Assembly: GCA_002429385.1 (NCBI GenBank)
Contig: DIZL01000072.1
Location: 1-64,000 of the forward strand
DNA from: Prolixibacteraceae bacterium UBA6029
GTDB taxonomy: Bacteria; Bacteroidota; Bacteroidia; Bacteroidales; Prolixibacteraceae
DNA: 64,000 nt
Direction: 5' to 3'
Shown here: in pieces, positions 26,707 to 35,821 of the stretch
Layout: the number at the start of each line of letters is the position of its first letter
Position numbering within the stretch: position 1 is the stretch's first letter
The notes under the pieces: model-generated
Databases searched by the model: none
What the model was told of the DNA's origin: nothing
What the model saw: the letters and a program-made list of their open reading frames with translations, nothing else
Made by a program: the position numbers and the translations under genes

Positions 26707-27255
26707 CTATATTTCCCCTAAAAATTGAATTGTCGTCTTCACCGAAGCATAGGTATTATTCAAGGCGGCTAAAAATGCATAATGTACTTCCTCTGACTTA
26801 ATTAACCGTCCGTTTATTTCAAGGTTCTTGGTGGCGCATGCATCTCCAATTAAGGTACAATTAAACCCAAAATCTTTTGCGGCACGTGTGGTGGCATCCA
26901 CACACATATGAGTCATCATACCGCAGATTACCAGGTCGGATATGTCTTTCTTTTTCAGATAATCCAGCAACTCTGTCTCCCTGAAGCTGTTGGGATAATG
27001 CTTCACGATGATTTTCTCCCCCTCAACAGGCTTTATATGATCATGGATCCTGCAACCTACGGTATCATGCAGAAAGAAAGTTGAATCCGAACGTATGGCT
27101 ATATGCTGAATATGAATAATCTCCGTATGATCTGCCCTGAATTTATCCAGGATCAGCTTGGCATTTAAACCCGCAGGTTCAGAACCTATCAGTGGATTAG
27201 CTCCACCATCAAAGTAATCATTTTGTATATCGATGAGAATTAAGGCTCTATTCAT
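26707..27255 (-). CDS. Isochorismatase family cysteine hydrolase
   Basis: This 182-residue protein has the isochorismatase fold: LILIDIQNDYFDGGA with the catalytic aspartate near residue 8, a lysine in IIVKHYPNSF, and the nucleophile cysteine in LVICGMMTHMCVDATTRAA (second cysteine, near residue 117). Members hydrolyse amides such as nicotinamide or ureido compounds; the substrate cannot be assigned. Confidence 0.92.
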   Translation of the reverse strand: MNRALILIDIQNDYFDGGANPLIGSEPAGLNAKLILDKFRADHTEIIHIQHIAIRSDSTFFLHDTVGCRIHDHIKPVEGEKIIVKHYPNSFRETELLDYLKKKDISDLVICGMMTHMCVDATTRAAKDFGFNCTLIGDACATKNLEINGRLIKSEEVHYAFLAALNNTYASVKTTIQFLGEI

Positions 27256-27538
27256 TGACCTTTAATATTAGTATGATAAAGTATAATAAACTATTTTTTT
27301 AATTCCTGACATTCCGAATCACCCTTTCTTTCAGTATTTCTTTTCCGTTTTTCGAAACGACCAGGAAACCCGGTGGACCGTCCTGCGTTCCCAATACCAT
27401 ATTATCCGACACGGATATTCGTAAGCACCGTTTTTAAACAAATACTGATGATTTCCTCCGAATCATATAACCATGAATTCCTCGTTAACGAATCCCGGCT
27501 TACGGATATCCTACTGTTGTGCTATCGACTTCTACTTT

Positions 27539-28837
27539 CTAAACTTTCTGCTTTTTCAGAATTTGATCAAAATCTTTTGATTTAATAAAAACCTGTTTCT
27601 TCTTATTTACTTGAATTATCTCTAAAAATCCTAAACTTACCAGAGTTTTTAAATCTGACCTTGCCGTAAAATTTGAAATACTAAATCTCTTTTCGATTTC
27701 TTTAATATTTAATATTCGATCTGAATCATCGTTAACAATTTTAAGTATTTGTGCCATTCTTTCATTGACAAAAGCTATTTTCATAAACTTTGCTGCCTGA
27801 AAGACCTCCTTTTGTTTTCGGCTTATATATACTTTCAATGCATCATATGCTTTTTCCATTGTCTTTATATGATAAGTTATGAAATAACTTAAATCATTTC
27901 CATCTATCTCAGAATATAAGTAGGATTTCTCATATTGATTTTTTGTATCCTTAATTATTCTCGAAATGGATAAGTATTCAGTTAACCAATAACCATTTTT
28001 TAGCATATACCAATAAAAAATAGCTCTTGCAGTTCTACCATTACCATCTGAAAATGGGTGAATCCAGCCAACCATAAAGTGAATAATGCAACCTTTTATA
28101 ATTGGGTGGATAAAGTTTTCTGATTCATTATTGAAAAAATTACATAAATCGTGTACCAGTTCAACTAATTCTTCTTTTAATGGGGGAGTATGTACTATTT
28201 CACTATCAATATAATTTACAACAAATATATCGTCATTCTTTCTAAATTGACCTTCATCCTTAGAATCATCCAATGTCTTATTTGAAATAAGTTTATGTAT
28301 ATAAAGTATTTTTTCAAGCGTTATCTCTTCATCGTTATGCTCAACAATATGCTTCATCGTTATGAAATTATTCATAATCATTTGCTCTGACTTGCTCTTT
28401 GGCCTTTGCTCTTGTTGAAGCATTTCCTTCGCTTTCTTTCTGGTAGTATTAGCTCCTTCCATTTGACTACTTGAAATTGCCTCTTCTATTATTGAGCTAA
28501 TTATAAACTTGGTTTTATCCGTTTCCGCAATTTCTATATTGCTTCCTAATGTTCCTCCTATTTGCATGTCAAATAAGTGAAGAGCTCGTTGCATATAGTC
28601 AGTAATCATAAATTTAAATTCGTATCTCCCAAACTTGATAGTATTACTATTTATACGTCGATGTAGTTTAACAGCATTCCAAACGTCTTCAGGTGTGTTG
28701 TCCTTTGATATGTACTTAATCTTATCCCAATACAAATAATCATCCTGAATATTTTTTAATATTCCGTTAACTTGCAATTCTACCAGTAAAGAAATAGTAG
28801 AATCATCTTGCTTATATTTTGGTGGTGGCTCAATCAT
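27539..28837 (-). CDS. Fic family protein with inhibitory helix and winged helix
   Basis: This 432-residue protein has the Fic catalytic motif HPFSDGNGRTAR (near residue 257), which transfers AMP or another phosphate-containing group to target hydroxyls. N-terminal to it lies SSQMEGAN, matching the inhibitory helix pattern S/TxxxE(G/N) of self-inhibited class II Fic proteins. The C-terminal 60 residues look like a winged helix (RFSISNFTARSDLKTLVSLGFL), as in the abundant DUF4172-free bacterial Fic regulators. It is a stand-alone gene with AT-rich codon use unlike its neighbours, which suggests acquisition. Confidence 0.92.
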   Translation of the reverse strand: MIEPPPKYKQDDSTISLLVELQVNGILKNIQDDYLYWDKIKYISKDNTPEDVWNAVKLHRRINSNTIKFGRYEFKFMITDYMQRALHLFDMQIGGTLGSNIEIAETDKTKFIISSIIEEAISSSQMEGANTTRKKAKEMLQQEQRPKSKSEQMIMNNFITMKHIVEHNDEEITLEKILYIHKLISNKTLDDSKDEGQFRKNDDIFVVNYIDSEIVHTPPLKEELVELVHDLCNFFNNESENFIHPIIKGCIIHFMVGWIHPFSDGNGRTARAIFYWYMLKNGYWLTEYLSISRIIKDTKNQYEKSYLYSEIDGNDLSYFITYHIKTMEKAYDALKVYISRKQKEVFQAAKFMKIAFVNERMAQILKIVNDDSDRILNIKEIEKRFSISNFTARSDLKTLVSLGFLEIIQVNKKKQVFIKSKDFDQILKKQKV

Positions 28838-28853
28838 AACAAATAGTTTTCAT

Positions 28854-28861
28854 CAAAATTA
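28854..28861 (-). promoter_or_regulatory. -7 element (TAATTTTG) of the Fic gene
   Basis: TAATTTTG on the minus strand lies 17 bases before the Fic ATG. Confidence 0.5.
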
Positions 28862-29206
28862 AATAATAACTGCGATATTTGATGATAATCTCGCAATTAT
28901 TATCAAGCATCAGTGACATTAGTTCCCTTAAGTTGTTGCACAATTTGAATATATCACCAAAGTTATAGTACTTTTCTTATCTTTCTATTATATTAAACCG
29001 ATTTATTTTAATCCTTTATATTCTTCATATTCATGAAATTTGGCCTATAAATTGATCGGTTTATTTGCTATCTTAAGTGTCTTGTCAGTGATCCAATTCT
29101 TAAGCCGGTTCACTTTTCTATACAGTCTTAACTCCAAACAGGCAGTATATTCCTTCAGGCATCCTTTAGAAATGCATTGCAACCTGTCGAAATCCCACCT
29201 GGACAG

Positions 29207-29334
29207 GGATCGGGCTATACCAGGGCTTTATTATCTGACTTCTATCTGTGTTCTATCTGTGTTAATTTCCAGGAATTAACACAGATGCAATTAAAATAGC
29301 AGTCAAATTATAAAGCCTTGGTATAGCCCGATCC
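29207..29334. repeat. Hairpin element D with internal 11-bp words
   Basis: The outer arms 29207-29231 and 29310-29334 are complementary over 25 bases with one mismatch (GGATCGGGCTATACCA...). Inside lie 11-base units TTATCTGACTT, CTATCTGTGTT and CTATCTGTGTT (29231-29263), then a perfect 13-bp stem ATCTGTGTTAATT/AATTAACACAGAT (29255-29267 with 29274-29286) with a 6-base loop. The same three-word block recurs in reverse orientation at 42990-43022. Confidence 0.85.
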
Positions 29335-29601
29335 TTACTCCTTCCCCGTTCAGGATACAGTAAATTGGCTTTGATCTTTCTTTTCGGCAAAAGACTCTTA
29401 AATGGATTATCAATTGTACAAAACAGTTGATGGTCTGCTTTATCACTTCAGGATGAAAACCAGGTGCTGAAACCAGCTAACCCGACCGATCAGAAATCCC
29501 GAATCAGTGAATCCTGAAAGTGCTTACCGATTGCTTAGTTTACCTTAAGTTTAAATACGGTTTTCTATTCGTGCAAAAAGGCTTCGATTGGGTACTTTCT
29601 T

Positions 29602-29609
29602 TATCTTTG
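29602..29609 (+). promoter_or_regulatory. -7 element (TATCTTTG) of the ComB-like gene
   Basis: TATCTTTG lies 17 bases before the ATG at 29626. Confidence 0.6.
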
Positions 29610-29625
29610 TGTCTTTAACCTGAAA

Positions 29626-30366
29626 ATGGAAAAAATCAAAAATCGGCTGGAGGTTTGTTTGTCCCCCGCAATTTACGACAAACACGCCGATGATGCAAAC
29701 CTTGTGGTTATCGTCGATATACTTCGCGCAACATCAACTATATGCGCGGCGATTCAGAACGGGGTAAAATGTATCTGGCCGGTAGCGACGGTTGATGAAG
29801 CCCGTGAGAAGAAAAAGCAAGGGTATATGGTCGCCTCGGAGCGGGATGGATATGTGCTCGACTTCGCCGATTTTGGCAACTCCCCGTTCAATTTTACTCC
29901 TGAAATCGTGAAAGGAAAGGAAATTGTCTATTCCACTACCAACGGAACACGATGCATCCACATGGCCGCTCATTCCAGAGCCATAGTCATTGGTTCATTC
30001 CTGAATATTTCTGCATTGGCCGAATGGCTCATTCGTCAAAATGCTCCCGTACTCATTTTCTGTGCGTCGTGGAAGGATCGGTTTAGCCTGGAAGATACCG
30101 TCTTTGCGGGAGCTTTGGCTGAACGGCTCCTTCAATCGGAAAAGTTTGAATCGCAATGTGATGCCGTTACGGCTTCGGTTGATTTATGGAACCTGGCCAA
30201 ACCCGATTTGTTCGGCTATATTCAGAAATCGGCCCAGAAAGGGCGCCTGGCTTCGAAAGGCCTCGATGATTGCATTGAATTTTGCCTGACTGCCGATCAA
30301 ACAAATGTGGTACCTGCATTTATCAACGATCGGCTGGTTGATATCTTTGGTGAAAAAGGATTTTAA
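29626..30366 (+). CDS. 2-phosphosulfolactate phosphatase family protein
   Basis: This 246-residue protein belongs to the ComB family, Mg-dependent phosphatases known from coenzyme M synthesis. Conserved segments are VVIVDILRATSTICAAIQNG near residue 27, the TNGTRCIHMA turn near residue 105, SFLNISALAEWL and the CASWKDRFSLEDTVFAG segment with acidic metal ligands. Bacteria without coenzyme M often have this gene, so the true substrate here is uncertain. It precedes serC by 190 bases. Confidence 0.9.
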   Translation: MEKIKNRLEVCLSPAIYDKHADDANLVVIVDILRATSTICAAIQNGVKCIWPVATVDEAREKKKQGYMVASERDGYVLDFADFGNSPFNFTPEIVKGKEIVYSTTNGTRCIHMAAHSRAIVIGSFLNISALAEWLIRQNAPVLIFCASWKDRFSLEDTVFAGALAERLLQSEKFESQCDAVTASVDLWNLAKPDLFGYIQKSAQKGRLASKGLDDCIEFCLTADQTNVVPAFINDRLVDIFGEKGF

Positions 30367-30553
30367 ATTATATAGTTAGGCACGATTATTTATGCCATTT
30401 TTGATGCAATTTTATTGAATGTTTTGTAACTTGTTGGAGCAAATTTAAGCCTGATTAATCTCAGAAAACCTGAAACAGAAAATCGGTTATTTTGAATCTA
30501 TTTCGGCAATAAAATGAATTGGATATAGTTATTAACCCATAAATAAACTCAAA

Positions 30554-31630
30554 ATGAAGAAACATAACTTTTACGCGGGGCCCTCAATATTGCCGCAGTA
30601 CACCATTAAGAACACCGCCGAAGCACTGATTGATTTTGCAGGAACAGGACTTTCCCTGATGGAAATTTCACACCGGAGCAAGGAATTCGTGGCTGTTAAC
30701 AACGAAGCACAGCAACTTTTCAAGGAAATACTCGATATCCCTGCAGGATATCACGTATTGTTCCTGGGTGGTGGCGCCAGCACACAATTCATGATGGTTC
30801 CCTACAATTTACTGGAGAAAAAAGCAGCTTATTTAAACACGGGTACCTGGGCCGACAAAGCTCTGAAAGAAGCCAAATTTTTTGGTGAAGTCGTTGAAGT
30901 GGCTTCTTCAAAGGCAAGTACCTACAACTATATTCCGAAGGGATTCACTGTCCCTGAAGACGCAGATTATTTCCACATCACCACCAACAATACCATTTAC
31001 GGAACAGAATTGCATACAGATTTGGATTGCAAAGTGCCATTGGTTGCCGATATGTCATCCGACATTTTCAGCCGTCCGCTTGATGTTTCGAAATATGCCA
31101 TCATCTATGGCGGAGCACAGAAAAACCTGGCACCTGCAGGAGTCACTTTCGTCATCGTGAAAGAAGATGTATTGGGCAAGGTAACCCGTAAGATCCCTAC
31201 GATCCTGAATTACCGTACCCATATCGAGAACGAATCCATGTTCAACACCCCTCCTGTAGTGCCTGTTTTCGCTGCCCTTCAAACCCTTAAATGGCTGAAA
31301 GCATTGGGCGGAGTGAAGGTGATGGAAAAAATAAACATCGAAAAGGCCGGTCTGCTTTATGATGAAATCGAACGCAACAAATTGTTCAAGGCAAACATTC
31401 CTGATGTAAATGATCGTTCGCTCATGAATATTTGTTTCGTCATGAATGACGAATACAAGGAATGGGAACCTGAATTTCTTGCCTATACCAAATCCCTGGG
31501 CATGCTCGGATTGGAAGGTCACCGCTCTGTTGGAGGATACCGTGCCTCAACATACAATGCGCTTCCGAAAGAAAGCGTTATCGCATTGGTTGACGCCATG
31601 AAAGCATTTGAAAATACAAAACTTAAATAA
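30554..31630 (+). CDS. serC: Phosphoserine aminotransferase
   Basis: This PLP enzyme converts 3-phosphohydroxypyruvate and glutamate to phosphoserine, the second step of serine synthesis. The 358-residue protein starts HNFYAGPSILP, has the PLP lysine in YGGAQKNLAPAG (near residue 190) and ends with the GHRSVGGYRASTYNA substrate loop. It is followed by serA, with a strong hairpin terminator in between. Confidence 0.97.
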   Translation: MKKHNFYAGPSILPQYTIKNTAEALIDFAGTGLSLMEISHRSKEFVAVNNEAQQLFKEILDIPAGYHVLFLGGGASTQFMMVPYNLLEKKAAYLNTGTWADKALKEAKFFGEVVEVASSKASTYNYIPKGFTVPEDADYFHITTNNTIYGTELHTDLDCKVPLVADMSSDIFSRPLDVSKYAIIYGGAQKNLAPAGVTFVIVKEDVLGKVTRKIPTILNYRTHIENESMFNTPPVVPVFAALQTLKWLKALGGVKVMEKINIEKAGLLYDEIERNKLFKANIPDVNDRSLMNICFVMNDEYKEWEPEFLAYTKSLGMLGLEGHRSVGGYRASTYNALPKESVIALVDAMKAFENTKLK

Positions 31631-31636
31631 ATCAGG

Positions 31637-31671
31637 AAGGAAAGCAGGATGAAGGTTCTGCTTTCCTTTTT
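31637..31671 (+). terminator. Hairpin terminator between serC and serA
   Basis: AAGGAAAGCAG (31637-31647) pairs perfectly with CTGCTTTCCTT (31658-31668), followed by a T run. It lies immediately after the serC stop and 18 bases before serA. Confidence 0.8.
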
Positions 31672-31688
31672 AACTGAAAAATCAATCT

Positions 31689-32612
31689 ATGAAGCGTGTA
31701 CTTATTGCTACTGAAAAACCATTTGCCCCTGCCGCCACCAAACAGATTGCAGGTATTCTGACCAATGCCGGATATGAGGTTCGTTTACTCGAAAAGTATG
31801 CTTCCAAAGCAGAACTCCTTGAAGCGGTGAAAGACGTCCAGGCGATTATTGTCAGGAGCGATGTTGTCGACCGTGAAGTGCTGAATGCGGCCAATGCACT
31901 GAAAGTTGTTGTCAGGGCAGGTTCGGGTTTCGATACTATCGATGTGGCGGCCTGTAAGGAACATGGCGTTGTGGTTATGAATACTCCGGGACAGAATTCG
32001 AATGCTGTGGCCGAATTAGCCATTGGCTTTATGGTTTTTATGGCCCGCGGCAATTATAAAGGTGTTGCCGGTACGGAGCTGAAGGGAAAAACGCTTGGTA
32101 TCTATGGTTGCGGATATATTGGTCGCAGGGTTGCAAAAATTGCCCAGTGCTTTGGCATGAAAGTAATCGCTCTCGACCCCTGCATTACCAAAATCGGGAT
32201 GGATACCTATGATATCGTTGTTGCTGATTCTGTGAATGAGATTTTTGAAAAAAGCGACTATGTTTCGCTGCATATACCATCAAACCCATCGACTAAAAAG
32301 TCGATCAACTTTGAGCTAATGAGTAAAATGCCGAAAGGAGCCACCATAGTGAATACAGCCCGCAAGGAAGTCATTGACGAAGAAGGATTGAAAAAGATGC
32401 TGGAGGAACGTCCTGATTTTAAATATGTCACCGATATTGCCCCGGATTGTCACGCCGATTTAGACGGAAAGTTTGGCTTCAGGTATTATGCCACCCCAAA
32501 AAAACAGGGAGCAGAAACCGCCGAAGCCAATGTCAATGCAGGTATTGCCGCCGCAGAACAAATTGTGGCCTACCTCGAAAAAGGCGACCAAACGTTTAAG
32601 GTAACCGCTTAA
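31689..32612 (+). CDS. serA: D-3-phosphoglycerate dehydrogenase, short form
   Basis: This NAD-dependent enzyme oxidises 3-phosphoglycerate to 3-phosphohydroxypyruvate. The 307-residue protein is the short type without C-terminal ACT domain, so serine feedback through that domain is not expected. It has RAGSGFDTIDV (substrate-site arginine), the Rossmann motif GIYGCGYIGRRVAK (near residue 138), and the catalytic arginine and glutamate positions in VNTARKEVIDEEG and the IAPD segment. The usual active-site histidine near the C-terminus is in the DCHADLDGK segment. It is part of the serC-serA-pentapeptide-DUF1015 cluster. Confidence 0.93.
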   Translation: MKRVLIATEKPFAPAATKQIAGILTNAGYEVRLLEKYASKAELLEAVKDVQAIIVRSDVVDREVLNAANALKVVVRAGSGFDTIDVAACKEHGVVVMNTPGQNSNAVAELAIGFMVFMARGNYKGVAGTELKGKTLGIYGCGYIGRRVAKIAQCFGMKVIALDPCITKIGMDTYDIVVADSVNEIFEKSDYVSLHIPSNPSTKKSINFELMSKMPKGATIVNTARKEVIDEEGLKKMLEERPDFKYVTDIAPDCHADLDGKFGFRYYATPKKQGAETAEANVNAGIAAAEQIVAYLEKGDQTFKVTA

Positions 32613-32634
32613 TAAATTCTGAAGCCGATTACCA

Positions 32635-33207
32635 ATGATTAATAAATGGTTCGACGATCAGCATTACCAGGGGATCAACTATTCCGGAGAGAAACTGACA
32701 CAGACGGAGTTCAATAGCTGTACCTTTCTGAATTGCGATTTTTCAAACGCAGACCTGTCGGAAACGGATCTGGTTAAATGCTCATTCGAAAACTGTAACT
32801 TTTCGAATGCCAAACTTTCAGGTTCAGGCCTGAAAGACGTTCAGTTTACAGGCTGTAAACTAATAGGAATCGGTTTTGATTCATGTTCAAACTTTCTGTT
32901 TGCCGTGAATTTTGAAAAATGTTTCCTTGACTACGCTTCATTTGTGACCAAAAAGATGAAGAAAACAAGATTTACTGAATGTTCTCTGATTGAAGTTGAC
33001 TTTTCGGACGCCGATTTATCGATGGTTGACTTTCATAACTGCAATCTGCAACATGCTGTTTTCAATCGCACCAATCTTGAAAAAGCTGATTTCCGTTCGG
33101 CAGTCAACTTTTCAATTGATCCTGAAATCAACAGAATGCGGAAAGCAAAATTCTCGCGTTCGGGAATCGCGGGCCTGCTCGCCAAATACCATATTGAGAT
33201 TGAGTAG
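32635..33207 (+). CDS. Pentapeptide repeat protein
   Basis: This 190-residue protein consists of degenerate five-residue repeats of the type A(N/D)LSx with cysteines and phenylalanines at the central position, e.g. CDFSNADLSETDLVKCSF and DFSDADLSMVDFHNC. They form a right-handed quadrilateral beta-helix. The size and the two-part layout, with an interruption near residue 90, are like Qnr/MfpA DNA-gyrase-protecting proteins, but this cannot be decided from sequence alone. It begins 23 bases after serA. Confidence 0.9.
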   Translation: MINKWFDDQHYQGINYSGEKLTQTEFNSCTFLNCDFSNADLSETDLVKCSFENCNFSNAKLSGSGLKDVQFTGCKLIGIGFDSCSNFLFAVNFEKCFLDYASFVTKKMKKTRFTECSLIEVDFSDADLSMVDFHNCNLQHAVFNRTNLEKADFRSAVNFSIDPEINRMRKAKFSRSGIAGLLAKYHIEIE

Positions 33208-33248
33208 ACACCTGCCAATGAGTTTAATATATCATTTATAATAACGAA

Positions 33249-33494
33249 ATGAACCTGAAATTTAGAATCATATTTTACAATTTCATGATATTCCTGATCA
33301 TTTTCGATATCATTTATCTCTTTGTCTGGATCTTTTCCATACACATGAATCCGACAAAAGCAATTCTTGCGGCTTTAGCGGCAGCGCTTCTTATGCCCTG
33401 GGCGCGACCCACCCATTCAGAATCGGGCAGGAAGGTTGAAATCCGGAGTTACGGATATGTAGCGTACAAAAAATACGTTAAAAAAGAAGGCTAG
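33249..33494 (+). CDS. Small two-helix membrane protein, unknown
   Basis: This 81-residue protein has two hydrophobic segments (IIFYNFMIFLIIFDIIYLFVW at about residues 7-28 and TKAILAALAAALLMPW at about 36-51) and a basic C-terminal tail ending in KKYVKKEG. The frame is open from an ATG 41 bases after the pentapeptide gene and both helices look genuine. No family is recognised. Confidence 0.6.
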   Translation: MNLKFRIIFYNFMIFLIIFDIIYLFVWIFSIHMNPTKAILAALAAALLMPWARPTHSESGRKVEIRSYGYVAYKKYVKKEG

Positions 33495-33671
33495 GCGGAG
33501 TGCTTAAGCCTGTTGATCAAACGGATCTGCTGATTATTTCGAATCTCCATTTCCAACTTTAATATAAAGAAGTATTGTTGTTCAGATTTAAGCGACCCGC
33601 TATTGCTATCTTCAGATTGTACGCTTAAATTGGCAGTTCAAATTTAAATCAAATTCATTAAATAAGCATCT

Positions 33672-34922
33672 ATGGCTATTGTCAAACCATTCAAGGGACT
33701 TCGTCCACCACAAGCTATTGCCAGCGACCTGGCCTGTTTACCGTATGACGTCATGAACAGCGCCGAGGCCGCTCAGATGGCCGAAGGCAAAGAATGTTCG
33801 TTGCTCCATATCACCCGCGCAGAGATTGATTGTCCTCCCGGAACCGATGTTCATTCGGAAACAGTTTACCTGAAATCGGTATTGAATTTTGAACGGTTCC
33901 AAATGGAAGAATGGCTGAATCAGGACGCGGAGGCGAAATACTACATTTACGCTCAAACCATGAATGGACGCACACAATACGGGATCGTCGGCGCTGCTTC
34001 GTGCGAGGATTACAATCAGGGGATCATCAAGAAACACGAGTTAACCCGTCCTGACAAGGAAGAAGACCGCATGATCCTGACCCGTTACCTCAATGCCAAT
34101 ATCGAACCGGTATTCTTTTCATATCGTGCCGTTCCTGAAATAGATGCAATCGTTGAATCGATTGTAAAAAGCCAGGAAGCGGAATACGATTTTGTTGCTG
34201 AAGATGGTTTTGGTCACCATTTCTGGGTCATCAACGATGCAGGTATAAACCAGCAAATTGAAACACTCTTTGCGACCAAAGTTCCATCGACCTATGTAGC
34301 CGACGGACATCATCGTACTGCTGCTGCCGCACGTATTGGGGAAGAAAAGAAAAATCAGAACCCGAATCATACCGGTAAGGAAGAATACAATTTCTTTATG
34401 GCTGTACATTTTCCAGACAATCAATTGCAGATTATTGATTACAATCGTACAGTAAAGGATCTGAACGGATTAACCGAGGCAGAGTTGCTTGATAAATTGA
34501 AAGAAAACTTCAAGGTGAAGCTTGCCGGTGCAGAAATATACAAACCCAACTCATTGCATGAATTCAGCATGTACCTCTCAGGCAACTGGTACAAACTGAA
34601 CGCCAAACAGGGAACCTTTAATGATAACGACCCAATTGGGGTCTTGGATGTGACTATATTATCCAACCTGATCCTGGATCAGATACTGGGAATTGCTGAT
34701 CTGCGGACTTCTACCCGCATTGACTTTATCGGTGGCATCCGTGGTTTGGGCGAACTCAAGAAACGGGTCGACAGCGGTGATATGAAAGTAGCCTTTGCCT
34801 TGTTCCCGGTGTCGATGCAGCAACTGATCAACATCGCCGATTCAGGAAACATCATGCCTCCCAAAACTACCTGGTTTGAGCCCAAATTAAGATCAGGTTT
34901 GGTTATTCATAAGTTGGATTAG
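33672..34922 (+). CDS. DUF1015 protein linked to serine synthesis genes
   Basis: This 416-residue cytoplasmic protein belongs to DUF1015. The strongest motif is YVADGHHRTAAAAR, with DGHHR at residues 211-215; DGHHR-type motifs also mark the active site of ParB/sulfiredoxin-fold proteins, including free-serine kinases. The N-terminus has FKGLRPPQAIASDLACLPYDV and the centre the conserved HELTRPDKEEDR. It follows serC and serA on the same strand, an arrangement I recall from other Bacteroidota and some Clostridia, so a role in phosphoserine or serine metabolism is plausible but unproven. Confidence 0.88.
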   Translation: MAIVKPFKGLRPPQAIASDLACLPYDVMNSAEAAQMAEGKECSLLHITRAEIDCPPGTDVHSETVYLKSVLNFERFQMEEWLNQDAEAKYYIYAQTMNGRTQYGIVGAASCEDYNQGIIKKHELTRPDKEEDRMILTRYLNANIEPVFFSYRAVPEIDAIVESIVKSQEAEYDFVAEDGFGHHFWVINDAGINQQIETLFATKVPSTYVADGHHRTAAAARIGEEKKNQNPNHTGKEEYNFFMAVHFPDNQLQIIDYNRTVKDLNGLTEAELLDKLKENFKVKLAGAEIYKPNSLHEFSMYLSGNWYKLNAKQGTFNDNDPIGVLDVTILSNLILDQILGIADLRTSTRIDFIGGIRGLGELKKRVDSGDMKVAFALFPVSMQQLINIADSGNIMPPKTTWFEPKLRSGLVIHKLD

Positions 34923-35163
34923 GAAACCGGAGAAGGGAGACCGGAAAAGGGAAAAAGGGAAAAAGTAAAAAGTAAAAAGTAAATTAATGTCGTTTAGTTA
35001 AGTCGCCGACAGGGTAGTCAACCACTGTCGGGGCGATCAGAAATCTCAGTTGGTGGTTAACAACCCCAACAGTGGTTAAATAAAAAAAGAATAAACTAAA
35101 CAATATTGAAGAGTAAATTGTAAATTGCAAAAGGGAAATCTTTTCATTTTACAGATGAACATA
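34923..35163. other. Spacer with purine tract and alternative hairpins
   Basis: A purine-rich stretch (34921-34985) with tandem AAAAAGT words is followed by two mutually exclusive stems: GTCGCC-GACAG near 35003-35013 with CTGTCGGGGCGAT (35025-35037), or AACCACTGTCGGGG (35020-35033) with CCCCAACAGTGGTT (35064-35077). No reading frame is supported. Confidence 0.6.
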
Positions 35164-35194
35164 GAAATCCTGCCGGAAGTTTCGGCAGGATTTC
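35164..35194 (+). terminator. Intrinsic terminator upstream of the DUF423 gene
   Basis: GAAATCCTGCCG (35164-35175) pairs perfectly with CGGCAGGATTTC (35183-35194), followed by TTGTTTT. It probably ends the serine-cluster transcript. Confidence 0.85.
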
Positions 35195-35248
35195 TTGTTT
35201 TGGAGAACTACCCTGCCTTTTGGTTGTTACTGTTAGCAATTAAAATAC

Positions 35249-35626
35249 ATGAAAATGGATAATCGGATGATACTTTTATCAGGGGCAATATTCATGGCTT
35301 TGGCCGTTCTTTTGGGCGCCTTTGGGGCACATGCACTGAAAACAAATCTCTCGCCTGAGATGATGCAGGTGTATAAAACGGGTATTGAATACCAGTTTTA
35401 TCATGCCCTGGGACTATTGCTCATCGGGTTGATCGGGTTCCAGATTCAATCAAAATACATCAAATGGTCAGGCACGCTAATCAGCATTGGGATCATAATT
35501 TTCTGCGGAAGCCTATATATATTAGCTTTAAGCGGCTTCGAATGGATTGGAGCGATCACACCAATTGGTGGCTTATCATTTGTTGCAGGCTGGGTATGTC
35601 TGATCCTTGCAATCCGTGACCGCTGA
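35249..35626 (+). CDS. DUF423 family membrane protein
   Basis: This 125-residue protein has four predicted membrane helices. It contains the family signature LGAFGAHALKTNLSPEMMQVYKTGIEYQFYHALGLL-like segment (residues about 21-58) and GLSFVAGWVCLI near the end. It is homologous to YgdD of E. coli; the function is not known. It is a single gene followed by a pyrimidine-rich tract. Confidence 0.93.
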   Translation: MKMDNRMILLSGAIFMALAVLLGAFGAHALKTNLSPEMMQVYKTGIEYQFYHALGLLLIGLIGFQIQSKYIKWSGTLISIGIIIFCGSLYILALSGFEWIGAITPIGGLSFVAGWVCLILAIRDR

Positions 35627-35780
35627 TTAATCCCCTTTTCCTTTTTCCGGTTTCCTTTTCTAATTCCTCTTTCCTCTTTTCTAGTTGTGAGACCTGACCT
35701 TTCTCATGTTTCGTTTCCTTAAAATCAGGCTTCTTTATCGGCCTGAATCAGGACAATAATGTTTAGATCCTGAGATTAAT

Positions 35781-35788
35781 TATATTTG
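35781..35788 (+). promoter_or_regulatory. -7 element (TATATTTG) of the C69 dipeptidase gene
   Basis: TATATTTG lies 33 bases before the ATG at 35822. Confidence 0.6.
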
Positions 35789-35821
35789 TCGGACGAAAGA
35801 AAATAAAACTCTATAGATGTC

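Larger units (their letters stand above)
28838..29625. other. 788-base spacer holding hairpin element D
   Basis: The spacer between the Fic gene and the ComB-like gene contains the inverted-repeat element at 29207-29334 and promoters for both flanking genes. A 79-codon frame at 29040-29279 runs into that hairpin and is not credible as a gene. Nothing else is recognised. Confidence 0.6.

Noticed and set aside
29040..29279. 79-codon plus-strand frame with a hydrophobic start
   Set aside because: It starts at a TTG, has no promoter and its 3' half runs through hairpin element D, so it is not a credible gene.
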